The position numbers were made by a program, and so were the translations under genes. From Verrucomicrobiota bacterium (GTDB lineage Bacteria > Verrucomicrobiota > Verrucomicrobiae > Limisphaerales > UBA11358), in the NCBI GenBank assembly GCA_014860005.1, contig JACZKP010000183.1, positions 1 through 43,570 on the forward strand: DNA of 43,570 bases, written 5' to 3'. Position 1 is the stretch's first letter. Each line of letters starts with the position of its first letter. Positions 34,213 to 43,570 of the stretch are shown one piece after another. Below the pieces are notes generated by a model. The model saw only the letters and a program-made list of their open reading frames with translations. It was not told where the DNA came from and did not search any database.

Positions 34213-34677
34213 CTACTTCTTCCCTTGTTCCTTGATGACGCGCAGCATCGCCTCGGCGTCGGGCGCCTGTTCGAGGGCTTTGCGAAATTCCGCCTTGTGC
34301 AGGAGCTTGGCGATGTTGGCCAGCGTGTGCAGATGTTTCTGGAACTGGCCCTGCGGCACGAGGAACAGCATGACGAGATTGACGGGTTGATTGTCCAACG
34401 CATCAAAATTCATCCCGTTGCGCGAGCGGCCCAGCGCGCCGACGACTTCCGTGATCAGGTCCGTGGAGGCGTGCGGAATGCCGATGCCAAATCCGATGCC
34501 CGTGCTCATGGAAGTTTCGCGCTTCTTGACCACGGCGGCTATGGCCTCCCGATGTTGGGGCTGGATTTTGCCGGTCGCCACGAGATTGCCGATCAACTCG
34601 TCAATGGCTTCCCAGCGATTGGTGGCCTGCAAATCCGTGAGGATTTGATCCTTTGTCAGAATATCAACTAAGTCCAT
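34213..34677 (-). CDS. PTS EIIA-type (nitrogen/fructose) phosphotransfer protein
   Basis: This 154-residue protein of the PTS_EIIA_2 family covers EIIA-Fru and EIIA-Ntr (PtsN). The phosphorylated histidine is His69 in GIGFGIGIPHASTD, preceded by VKKRETSMSTG as in the family. Such domains accept phosphate from HPr/NPr and either feed a sugar permease or regulate potassium and nitrogen responses. No EIIB or EIIC gene is nearby, which favours a regulatory, PtsN-like role. It lies between the ROK gene and argS on one strand, with gaps of 60 and 93 bases. The ATG at 34677 matches the family start (MDLVDILTKDQI). Confidence 0.9.
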   Translation of the reverse strand: MDLVDILTKDQILTDLQATNRWEAIDELIGNLVATGKIQPQHREAIAAVVKKRETSMSTGIGFGIGIPHASTDLITEVVGALGRSRNGMNFDALDNQPVNLVMLFLVPQGQFQKHLHTLANIAKLLHKAEFRKALEQAPDAEAMLRVIKEQGKK

Positions 34678-34737
34678 AACCCGATCCGTCGGGGCATTTC
34701 GCCTGAAGCGCCGCCTCTTTTCAAGTACAATACCCGC

Positions 34738-35655
34738 TCACTTGGAACACCCCAGCGCGGCCAGTCGCAGCGCTCCCACCGGAACCGCGTCCTCGCCCAG
34801 AGCTGCGAGCCGGATGGGTGGACCGGGCTGGAAGACTTCCATGACTTGTAGTGTCAAGGCCGTCTGCACCGCCACGCGCAGCGGTTCTCCCACGTGAGAC
34901 AATCCCCCGCCAAGGATGATCACTGCTGGATGAAATAGGTGAACGACATGGGAAAGCCCGTAAGCCAGGTCCGCCGCCGCTTCCTCAAGGATGCGCCGCG
35001 CGTCGGCATCGCCCTGCTCCAGCGCCGCGCCGAGATGCCGGGCCTCACCGCCCACGGTGTTGCCACACTGGCGGGACAAAAGGCTCAGCGGATTCTGCCT
35101 GTTGGACTCCCGGATGCGCGCGTCCACCGCCCAGCCTGAGCACCGTGACTCCAGGGTCGTACCGGTGCGATCCAATCGCACGTGGCCCAATTCGGATTCG
35201 CCCGGTGTGGCGCCGTGATAAATCGTTCCGTCCAGCACCAATCCCCCGCCTACACCGCTGCCCAGGGTCGTGTAAAACATTGGATTGAATCCCACGCCCG
35301 CGCCCAGCCACGCTTCGCCCAGCGCGGCCACGTTGGCGTCGTTGTCCGCGAACACTGGAGCACCCGTGAGTTTGCCCAGCCAGTCGGCAAGATCAAACTC
35401 CGACCAGCCTTCGATCTGATGCGAGCAGGCAATGCGTCCCGTCCGCCAGTTCACTGGCCCACCGAAACCCACGCCCACCGCCGTGATGGCGGGTTGTTGG
35501 CATAATTGCGGCAGCGCCGCTTCGATCTGGGCCCGAATGCCGGCGGCCCCATGCGCGGTGTCCACGCTCAATCGGCAACGCTCCGTGATCCGGCCCGCGT
35601 TATCGCCTGTCACGAGTTGGAGCTTCGTCCCGCCGATTTCGATGCCGAGGAACAT
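34738..35655 (-). CDS. ROK-family sugar kinase-like protein
   Basis: This 305-residue actin-fold protein of the ROK family (glucokinase, N-acetyl-sugar kinases) shows the phosphate-1 motif MFLGIEIGGTKLQLVTGD, VGFGGPVNWRTG and ADNDANVAALGEAWLGAG (catalytic Asp in DNDAN). TTLGSGVGGGLVLDG, GESELGHVRLD and ILGGGLSHVGEP follow. Most ROK kinases carry a CxCGxxGCxE zinc site after the ELGH motif; here the segment reads ESRCSGWAVDARI with only one cysteine, so the zinc site is lost. The sugar substrate cannot be read from sequence. It starts 12 bases after the thioredoxin-like gene and precedes EIIA, a neighbourhood consistent with sugar-dependent control. Confidence 0.9.
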   Translation of the reverse strand: MFLGIEIGGTKLQLVTGDNAGRITERCRLSVDTAHGAAGIRAQIEAALPQLCQQPAITAVGVGFGGPVNWRTGRIACSHQIEGWSEFDLADWLGKLTGAPVFADNDANVAALGEAWLGAGVGFNPMFYTTLGSGVGGGLVLDGTIYHGATPGESELGHVRLDRTGTTLESRCSGWAVDARIRESNRQNPLSLLSRQCGNTVGGEARHLGAALEQGDADARRILEEAAADLAYGLSHVVHLFHPAVIILGGGLSHVGEPLRVAVQTALTLQVMEVFQPGPPIRLAALGEDAVPVGALRLAALGCSK

Positions 35656-35667
35656 TCGGTACGGGTT

Positions 35668-36243
35668 TCAGAAGTAATCCGGTTCGTTGTCACGCTTCCA
35701 CTTGATGTTGCAGCCAATGCTCGCCTTCTGGTTGCCGGCAACGGGTTGGCCAGCGAGCACCGCGTCCAAGGCCGCGCGCAAATCCTTGCCCGTGACGGGA
35801 ATGTTGTTGCCCGGACGGCTGTCATCAAACTGGCCGCGATAGACCAGCCGGCACTCCCGGTCGAACAGGAAAATGTCCGGCGTGCAGGCCGCGCGATACG
35901 CCCTGGCCACGGCTTGCGACTCGTCGTGGAGATACGGAAAAATGTAACCCACGGATTTCGCTTCCTGCGCCATCTTCGCGGGACTGTCGTCGGGATAGTT
36001 CGCCACGTCATTCGCGTTGATGCCCACGATGGCCGCGCCCCGCGGCAGATAATCCCGGGCCAGTTGCGCCAGCCCCACGGCGATGTGTTTCACGTACGGG
36101 CAATGATTGCACATGAAGATAACGAGCAGCGCAGGCTTGCCCTGGAAGTCCGCGAGCGCGACGGTTTTTCCGCTGGCGTCCGGCAGCCGGAATTCCGGTG
36201 AGACCGTGCCCAGCGGCAACATGGTGGATGGTGTCAAAGCCAT
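35668..36243 (-). CDS. Thioredoxin-like/AhpC-TSA family protein
   Basis: This 191-residue thioredoxin-fold protein has LGTVSPEFRLPDASGKTVAL near the N-terminus and VIFMCNHCPYVKHIA carrying the redox pair Cys45-x2-Cys48. FPYLHDESQAVARAYRAACT, PDIFLFDRECRLVYRGQFDD and the C-terminal ASIGCNIKWK follow; all are typical of a family of stand-alone cytoplasmic thiol proteins. No signal peptide is visible from the ATG at 36243, and upstream in-frame codons lie in repeat DNA. It leads the leftward cluster with ROK, EIIA and argS. The redox partner is unknown. Confidence 0.9.
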   Translation of the reverse strand: MALTPSTMLPLGTVSPEFRLPDASGKTVALADFQGKPALLVIFMCNHCPYVKHIAVGLAQLARDYLPRGAAIVGINANDVANYPDDSPAKMAQEAKSVGYIFPYLHDESQAVARAYRAACTPDIFLFDRECRLVYRGQFDDSRPGNNIPVTGKDLRAALDAVLAGQPVAGNQKASIGCNIKWKRDNEPDYF

Positions 36244-36382
36244 GCACCAAACTTTGGGGCGGTCCCCGCAGGTTGTCCAGTGCGGAGCCCGTGCGGGCGC
36301 AACTCCATTGAGCCAGTCTGAAAAGTCCGAGAAACCATGACCGACGACGAAAGGATTTCTTCCACTGATAATCCCATGCAAT

Positions 36383-36407
36383 TCCGCCTCCTCACGTCGG
36401 CGGCTAC
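36383..36407. repeat. Half-copy of repeat type D upstream of ligA
   Basis: TCCGCCTCCTCACGTC followed by GGCGGCTAC matches an arm of the inverted repeat at 2394-2442. It lies between the divergent thioredoxin-like gene and ligA. Confidence 0.6.
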
Positions 36408-36452
36408 ACTGCTCAGAAAGGCGCTTGGACGGATTTGGTAACAGTGGTGTAA

Positions 36453-39254
<2,802 letters not shown>

Positions 39255-39410
39255 TTGTCAGTTACACTGGGAACTGGCGGGCGTTGACTGACGACAGGTG
39301 CGCGATACTGCTGATTCAAAAACGGCGCTGTATTCCAAAGCCCTGTTGAGTTGTTCTCGCGAGCTGGATTCATTTGCAGTTTTCCCGAGGCGCGACGAAA
39401 CTCAATCGCA

Positions 39411-40835
39411 TTGACCGCCACGCAAAATAATCTCGGCCACCGCCTTGCAGGCGGGACGATTTTGATTTTTCTGATGGCCTTCAACCTCCTGGCGACGGTC
39501 GCGCCGCCAGCGCAATTTGTTCCCGGCCAAATCCTGGTCAAACCCAGCATCACCTCCGTGGACTCCGAATTCGCTGCATTGCTGAAAGCTCATGGCGCCG
39601 TGGAGCGGTTGGTAATTGGCGCGCTGGATGTCCGCGTGTTGTCTGTCCCGGAGGACCAAACGGAGTTCGTGCTGGCGGCGCTCCGGCAAAGTCCGCTGGT
39701 TGAGTTTGCCGAGCGCGATTATCACGCCTGGCCGGCGCTGGTGCCGGATGATCCGCACTTTGTTTCCGGCGCGCAATGGCATCTGGCGAAACTCCAGATG
39801 CCCGCGGCCTGGGACATCACTACGGGGACGATGAACGTGATCATCGCGGTGGTTGATTCGGGCCTCGATGCTTCGCACCCCGACCTCGCGGACAACGTGC
39901 TCCCCGGATACGATTTTGTCTCGAACGACAATAATCCGAACGATGACACGGGCCACGGCACCGCCGTTGCCGGCGCGGTGGCAGCGGTGGGCAACAACGG
40001 TTTGGGCGTCGCCGGTGTCGCGTTTGGCTGCCGGGTGATGCCGCTCAAAATCGTCAGTGCCAACACGGCCGCCACGTATTCGCGCATGGCGCAAGCGGTC
40101 ACCTATGCCACGGACCACGGCGCACGGGTGATCAACATCAGCCTGGCCGGAAGTTCCGCCTCCAGCACCCTGCAAAACGCAATCAATTACGCCTGGAGCC
40201 GCAATGTCGTCATCGTGGCCGCCGCCGGGAACGACGGCAACACACAACCCCGCTATCCCGCCGCCAGTCAGAACGTGATCGCCGTGTCCGCGACGGATGC
40301 CAATGACCGCCGGGCGGCGTTTTCCAGTTATGGTTCTTTCATCACCCTCGCGGCGCCGGGCACGAACATCTGGACCACCCGGCGCAGTGCGTCCACGCCC
40401 TATGGGCCGGTGTACGGCACGTCGTTCGCCAGCCCGGTGGTCGCGGGCCTCGCCGCGCTCGTCGCCTCCGCCAATCCTTTGCTCTCCAACACGCAGATTG
40501 TGTCCTTGCTCAAGTTCAACGCGGATGATCTGGGTGCCGCTGGCCGGGACATTGTTTATGGCTATGGACGCGTGAATGGTTTCAGCACCCTGCGCTCCGC
40601 CACCAACACCGTGTCTCCCGAGATTCAGGGCGTCGTCATGGACAACGGGAGCGCGATGACGCTTTCCTGGAGCGCGGTGCCCGGGCGCGACTATCGGGTG
40701 GAATATGCCCCTTCCTTTTTCGCCACGAACTGGACGGCCCTCGGGCCGGACCTGACCGCGACCAACAAGACGCTCTCGTACACGGATCAAATCAACGGCC
40801 CGCAACGGTTCTATCGCATCATTCAACTGCCATGA
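39411..40835 (+). CDS. Secreted subtilisin-like (S8) serine protease
   Basis: This is an exported protein of about 474 residues. The signal segment is TILIFLMAFNLLATVAPPA. An inhibitor-I9/fervidolysin-like prodomain follows (about 37-105, FVPGQILVKP to VEFAERDYHAW). The S8 catalytic domain has the complete triad: Asp149 in VVDSGLDASHPDLADN, His182 in DDTGHGTAVAGAVA and Ser338 in YGTSFASPVVAGLAAL, with the oxyanion Asn in VAAAGNDG. It ends with the shared module PQRFYRIIQLP. There is no ATG at the start: TTG 39411 or TTG 39351 are possible, and residue numbers here use 39411. The stop overlaps the first copy of a 133-bp direct repeat. It is probably a self-processing extracellular protease. 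Confidence 0.92.
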   Translation: MTATQNNLGHRLAGGTILIFLMAFNLLATVAPPAQFVPGQILVKPSITSVDSEFAALLKAHGAVERLVIGALDVRVLSVPEDQTEFVLAALRQSPLVEFAERDYHAWPALVPDDPHFVSGAQWHLAKLQMPAAWDITTGTMNVIIAVVDSGLDASHPDLADNVLPGYDFVSNDNNPNDDTGHGTAVAGAVAAVGNNGLGVAGVAFGCRVMPLKIVSANTAATYSRMAQAVTYATDHGARVINISLAGSSASSTLQNAINYAWSRNVVIVAAAGNDGNTQPRYPAASQNVIAVSATDANDRRAAFSSYGSFITLAAPGTNIWTTRRSASTPYGPVYGTSFASPVVAGLAALVASANPLLSNTQIVSLLKFNADDLGAAGRDIVYGYGRVNGFSTLRSATNTVSPEIQGVVMDNGSAMTLSWSAVPGRDYRVEYAPSFFATNWTALGPDLTATNKTLSYTDQINGPQRFYRIIQLP

Positions 40836-40967
40836 ACCGGAGCGCCGATCTCCGATCCGGCGCGTTGGATTGGAGCGCGACGCCGCTGCGGGACAGTGAA
40901 GGGGTGTGTCGCTTTTGCGCCGGGGTGGGCGACAAAAACCGCCGGGCATTTTTAGAAAACGTGGCTG
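40835..40967. repeat. 133-bp direct repeat, copy 1
   Basis: This copy begins at AACCGGAGCGCCG, on the last base of the subtilase stop codon, and ends GTGGCTG. It is the same length as copy 2 (41690-41822) with roughly a dozen substitutions and no gaps by eye. An internal hairpin, GCGCCG...CCGGCGC, lies near the left end. Copy 1 could encode a 56-residue peptide from ATG 40832, but most differences from copy 2 change the amino acid, which argues against coding. Confidence 0.85.
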
Positions 40968-41060
40968 GACAATGGGCTGCTGAAGGAGAAATCTCCCGCT
41001 AGACGATTATGCCGACAAACGCCAACACCCATGGGCGTTCACTTAGCTGTTAAGCACTCC

Positions 41061-41570
41061 ATGAGCACCGACCCAACAGAAACTGACGAGTTCTACTGGT
41101 CCTGCATCGAGGAAGCTCTCGATGAAGTCGATATCTACACTACTGGCGAGTCACTTTCTGAAGGACTGAGCCAGTTCCCCGAGTGGGTGGGCGACCTCCT
41201 GTGCGTTCACTGGCTGTTATCAGAGGTCCAGAATGGAGGGCTCATGCAGTTTTTCCTAAACAACACAGGCGTTCTCGCCCCAGAAGCGGAGGCGGCCTTG
41301 CGGCAAATGAATTTGCCAGAGGCCGCGGAGGCGCTGAACCGAGCACTGGCCATTTTGGGGTTTCCATATCCGCGCGACAAGGTGGATAGGTATCAGATCC
41401 TGCGTGCCAGGGCGGGGCTGAAGTTTGAGGACATGGAGACACAGCTGTGGCGGGCGAAGCTGTTCCAGAGTATGGAGGACCAGTTGGACGCAACGGGAGG
41501 TTCCATGTTGCGCAATCTGTATGTCAGGATGAATGAGTACGCCAGACAGCATGACGAAGCCCATGCTTAA
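41061..41570 (+). CDS. DMP19/DUF4375-like protein
   Basis: This 169-residue helical protein contains VHWLLSEVQNGGLMQFFLNN, the W-x-L-x6-NGG-x2-Q-F-x-N pattern of the DUF4375/DMP19 family, and a second block AEAALRQMNLPEAAEALNRA. DMP19 of Neisseria is reported as a DNA-mimic protein; whether this relative acts that way is not shown, although the protein is acidic (TDPTETDEFYWSCIEEALDE). The ATG at 41061 is preferred over one at 41031 because the acidic family-like start begins there. The gene lies between two direct repeats in accessory DNA and may have been acquired together with them. Confidence 0.65.
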   Translation: MSTDPTETDEFYWSCIEEALDEVDIYTTGESLSEGLSQFPEWVGDLLCVHWLLSEVQNGGLMQFFLNNTGVLAPEAEAALRQMNLPEAAEALNRALAILGFPYPRDKVDRYQILRARAGLKFEDMETQLWRAKLFQSMEDQLDATGGSMLRNLYVRMNEYARQHDEAHA

Positions 41571-41689
41571 CACGTCGCGCTGCATGCCTGGCATGCTTTG
41601 CCTGGCGTGGTTGCGCTGAACGTTGCACACCGAACGCTACTGGACGGATGAGACCGGTGAAGCTGGATATCACGCCCGTGCGCTACATA

Positions 41690-41822
41690 AACCGGAGCGC
41701 CGCTCTCCGATCCGGCGCGTTGGATTGGAGCAACGCGCCGCTGCGGGACTGTGAAGGTGCGTGTCGCTTTTGCGCCGGGTTAGGCGACAAAAACCGCCGG
41801 GTATTGTTAGAAAACGTGGCTG
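41690..41822. repeat. 133-bp direct repeat, copy 2
   Basis: This is the second copy of the repeat at 40835-40967, in the same orientation and about 720 bases further on. The two copies bracket the DMP19-like gene. It is followed by the remnant of a serine hydrolase on the opposite strand. Confidence 0.85.
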
Positions 41823-41951
41823 AACAAAAAGGCGTCGATTGCCTCGAAACCGGAGGGCATCCCCAGCGGAGTGCGTTGAGAGTTTTGGGTTTGTTTTCCT
41901 GGCAGGATGATTCTCGTTATCAATCCAACGGCGGCTGTCCCACAGGATGTT

Positions 41952-42383
41952 TCATCCCATGCCTGGTAGATAGGCCTGCTCCGGACAGGCGCAGTAGCAG
42001 CGGAAGCCGGTGCCGTTCGAGCCGCTTTGGGGAAGGCGGTCGCCCGAGGACGTGGAATCTATCGCCCAGCCCAGACCGTAGTGAGTGTCTTCCGCGCTTT
42101 TGCCGCTGCGGACGATGGCTGGGCGACCCTACACTTTGGTCGTGCGCGTGAGCATGTCCGCAAGCGATTTTGCGTTTAGCGAATGCGGCGCAGAGCGGTC
42201 GAGCTTGAGCATTTCCGCCAGAAACAGCCCGTATTCCGCGGGCGTGCAATAGAGCGAATAAGCGGTGTTGGCATCGCGATACAACTGACGGCTGGTGGGC
42301 AGTTCTCCCCGCGCGTTGTGCCCCGCCGCCGCCAGTTTGTCGAAACCATCCTGCCAGACGTAACTGGCCGTGGTCACGGGCAA
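41952..42383 (-). pseudogene. Serine hydrolase (beta-lactamase family) C-terminal remnant
   Basis: The minus strand reads VTTASYVWQDGFDKLAAAGH, NTAYSLYCTPAEYGLFLAEM and SLADMLTRTTKV. It then meets an in-frame TAG at 42129-42131 and continues in the same frame as HYGLGWAIDSTSSGDRLPQS and GSNGTGFRCYCACPEQ before a stop. This is the C-terminal half of a class-C beta-lactamase/D-aminopeptidase-like serine hydrolase (PF00144). The catalytic S-x-x-K and Y-x-N motifs would lie in the missing N-terminal half. Truncation plus a nonsense codon makes it a pseudogene. Confidence 0.7.
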
Positions 42384-42944
42384 CGTTGATTGGAGCGAGT
42401 CCGCCCGGGGTCAATCGCGTTGGTCTGGCGGTCGCGATGGCGAATAATGGTGCGTGAGCCTTGGACTACCACATGGTGGAGCTTTGGTCCTTTTGGATTG
42501 AGGAGCCACAGCCCGGGATGTTTTTTTGTTCGTCGGGCTGTGAGCCTGTAATGTGACAATTTGGTTTGAAGTGCCATGAACAAGTCATAACCCAATAATC
42601 TCCCCGGCCTGTAAGGCCGGAACTACCATCAAAAAATGGTTGTAAGCGAGACGGTTGCACGCTCGTGCGCGAGCGTGAAAAGACTGAAAATGAGGCTTGA
42701 TGAAAACTCTGATTTGGGCAAGGATTTATCAGGCGACGGTCACGAGCTTCGCAGAAGACTTGTGAATCTTGAGGACTCGCAGCAGCTTCGGCTGTAGCGA
42801 TGTTGATTGCCGTCGTGGGCAGATCGGTTCTTCCTGACGCTGCCAGCAAGCAAATTGGACTACAGGTTCAATGTGCGGCAATGAAAAACGGTTGTTCTGC
42901 CAGCATCCTTGATCGAAAGGTTGCGGCGACAACACCTGATTTCA
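42384..42944. other. Gene-poor stretch with palindromes
   Basis: No gene is supported. Palindromes include CCGGCCT-GTA-AGGCCGG (42604-42620; 7-bp arms, 3-nt loop) and CACGCTCG-TGCG-CGAGCGTG (42658-42677; 8-bp arms, 4-nt loop). Neither is followed by a T-run. A minus-strand frame of 127 codons covers part of it but looks like translated repeat DNA. Confidence 0.45.
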
Positions 42945-42950
42945 ATGTTG

Positions 42951-42983
42951 AACCCTGCCGGGCAATCCGGCAGGGTTCTTTTT
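42951..42983 (+). terminator. Terminator-like hairpin directly before the LOTUS-like gene
   Basis: Perfect 11-bp arms AACCCTGCCGG and CCGGCAGGGTT with loop GCAAT are followed by CTTTTT, and the next three bases are the ATG at 42984. It is a strong Rho-independent terminator shape with no clear gene ending upstream of it on the plus strand. Confidence 0.8.
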
Positions 42984-43445
42984 ATGAACGATCCAAAAGT
43001 TGCAGAGTTCATTATTCAGACCGCCCAGCAACGACCAACGATTCTTGGCTCCCATCTAGGCGCCGAAGTGATCCGAGTTTTTCCAACCCTGCGTGGGAAC
43101 CCGGAATACCCCGGACTCAAGCGTTTCATACAAACCAATTGTGCAGGTAGAGTTGTGCGCGTCGGTGACCACGGTGGTGATGACATTTACCAATTTGTGG
43201 GTGAAGGCGACGTGCCGCGAGTTGCCGCAACCCCTCCGAAAGTGCCAACTGCTTGGGAAGTTTTCCAACGGCCAGGAGCCGAAGGACGGCTCGCTGTCAA
43301 CCCGTCTACAGGAGACCTCCGAGTTGATCTTGATGAGCAAGTCTCCATGAATGATTTCTCGGTCGTTCCGAGCGTCACACCGGACGAACACAGAACTATT
43401 GCCCAAGAGTTTCTAGAGAAAGTCGATGACGCTAGTGTAGTGTAA
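42984..43445 (+). CDS. Small protein with LOTUS/OST-HTH-like domain
   Basis: This is a 153-residue protein. Residues about 4-72 (VAEFIIQTAQQRPTILGSHL, then EVIRVFPTLRG, YPGLKRFIQTNCAGRVVRVG and DDIYQFVGEG) match the winged-helix pattern of LOTUS/OST-HTH domains, which bind RNA, including G-rich RNA, in characterised cases. The remainder is acidic and low in structure (DLRVDLDEQVSMNDFSVV). No NYN nuclease domain, a common bacterial partner, is visible. The ATG at 42984 follows a terminator hairpin directly; the frame is also open upstream through the hairpin, with an in-frame ATG at 42945. IS630-type DNA begins just downstream. The domain call is from pattern recognition only. Confidence 0.55.
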   Translation: MNDPKVAEFIIQTAQQRPTILGSHLGAEVIRVFPTLRGNPEYPGLKRFIQTNCAGRVVRVGDHGGDDIYQFVGEGDVPRVAATPPKVPTAWEVFQRPGAEGRLAVNPSTGDLRVDLDEQVSMNDFSVVPSVTPDEHRTIAQEFLEKVDDASVV

Positions 43446-43491
43446 CAGTTAAAGCTTTACAATACGGCTGAGAGATGTCAACCTCAGCGGC

Positions 43492-43570
43492 ATGTGGGAA
43501 TCTGCCGATTCACTTCCTTTAACCGACGAGCAGAAGCATCAACTGGAGAAGTGGGTTGCGGCTCCGTCGA
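43492..43570 (+). CDS. IS630-type transposase, N-terminal part (cut by window end)
   Basis: The first 26 codons read MWESADSLPLTDEQKHQLEK and then WVAAPS. The pattern LTxEQxxxLExWVxxxS is the usual beginning of the helix-turn-helix domain of IS630-family transposases. The window ends before any catalytic residue, so integrity cannot be judged. The preceding 40 bases would contain the left inverted repeat of the element, which cannot be confirmed without the right end. Confidence 0.5.
   Translation, partial: MWESADSLPLTDEQKHQLEKWVAAPS

Noticed and set aside
39402..40949. Minus-strand open frame of 515 codons opposite the subtilase
   Set aside because: The plus strand encodes a complete S8 protease with its catalytic triad, so the antisense frame is a composition artefact.
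40832..41002. 56-codon open frame starting in direct repeat copy 1
   Set aside because: Copy 2 lacks an equivalent start, and most differences between the copies change the amino acid, so coding constraint is not evident.
42604..42677. Two hairpins considered as transcription terminators
   Set aside because: Neither is followed by a T-run on either strand, so they fit dispersed palindromes better.
42466..42849. 127-codon minus-strand frame in the gene-poor stretch
   Set aside because: It has no motif and spans several palindromes, and its composition looks like translated repeat DNA.

Overview
The window looks like chromosome from a member of the Verrucomicrobiota, most likely the Pedosphaera/Limisphaera group. 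This is an inference from content and not from any search. The pointers are GC-rich DNA, two pseudopilin-like proteins with the [18 protein letters not shown] leader and an H-x-G-x-N-x-A-F-x-D-G-H type C-terminus, and very long secreted proteins built from Ig, Calx-beta and jelly-roll domains that end in a ...RFYR... tail. Palindromic repeats scattered inside and between genes point the same way. No tRNA, rRNA or CRISPR array was found.

Layout. 1-3.7 kb is a scrapyard: a small membrane protein, an AlkD-like protein, an orphan antitoxin, a dead transposase-like fragment, a decayed Rhs/YD-repeat gene, a lipoprotein and a broken REP-associated tyrosine transposase. 3.7-11.8 kb is mostly housekeeping: a pseudopilin, thiD, a TPR protein, rpmE, prfA, a LOG-family protein, a HAD phosphatase, an AI-2E family permease and proC. 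11.9-21.4 kb holds three giant exported proteins: a golvesin/amidase multidomain protein and two paralogous propeller proteins. 21.6-23.6 kb has prfB, with its programmed +1 frameshift intact, and trpC. 23.9-25.1 kb is a mosaic of transposase remnants. 25.2-27.2 kb carries surA and pdxA in the same order as in E. coli. 27.3-31.7 kb has a U32 peptidase/hydroxylase-family gene full of in-frame insertions, coupled to a small membrane protein, then a second pseudopilin. 31.8-36.2 kb has a cupin and a leftward run: thioredoxin-like, ROK kinase, PTS EIIA, argS. 36.5-40.8 kb has an unusual ligA and a subtilase. 40.8-43.6 kb returns to accessory DNA: 133-bp direct repeats around a DMP19-like gene, a dead serine hydrolase, a LOTUS-like protein behind a terminator hairpin, and the start of an IS630-type transposase.

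The main observation is that short palindromic elements (arms of 7-8 bp, usually with a 3-nt loop) occur both between genes and in frame inside essential genes. ligA carries two, one of them between the two cysteine pairs of its zinc finger. The U32 gene seems to carry four or five inserts. The same palindrome core appears in the Rhs remnant, the U32 gene and ligA. A broken REP-associated transposase in the same window suggests a possible mobilising agent. In addition, ligA has a second copy of its N-terminal NMN-binding domain Ia. Two genes (prfA and the LOTUS-like gene) start directly after strong terminator-like hairpins, and four exported proteins share a C-terminal module that may be a sorting or anchoring signal.
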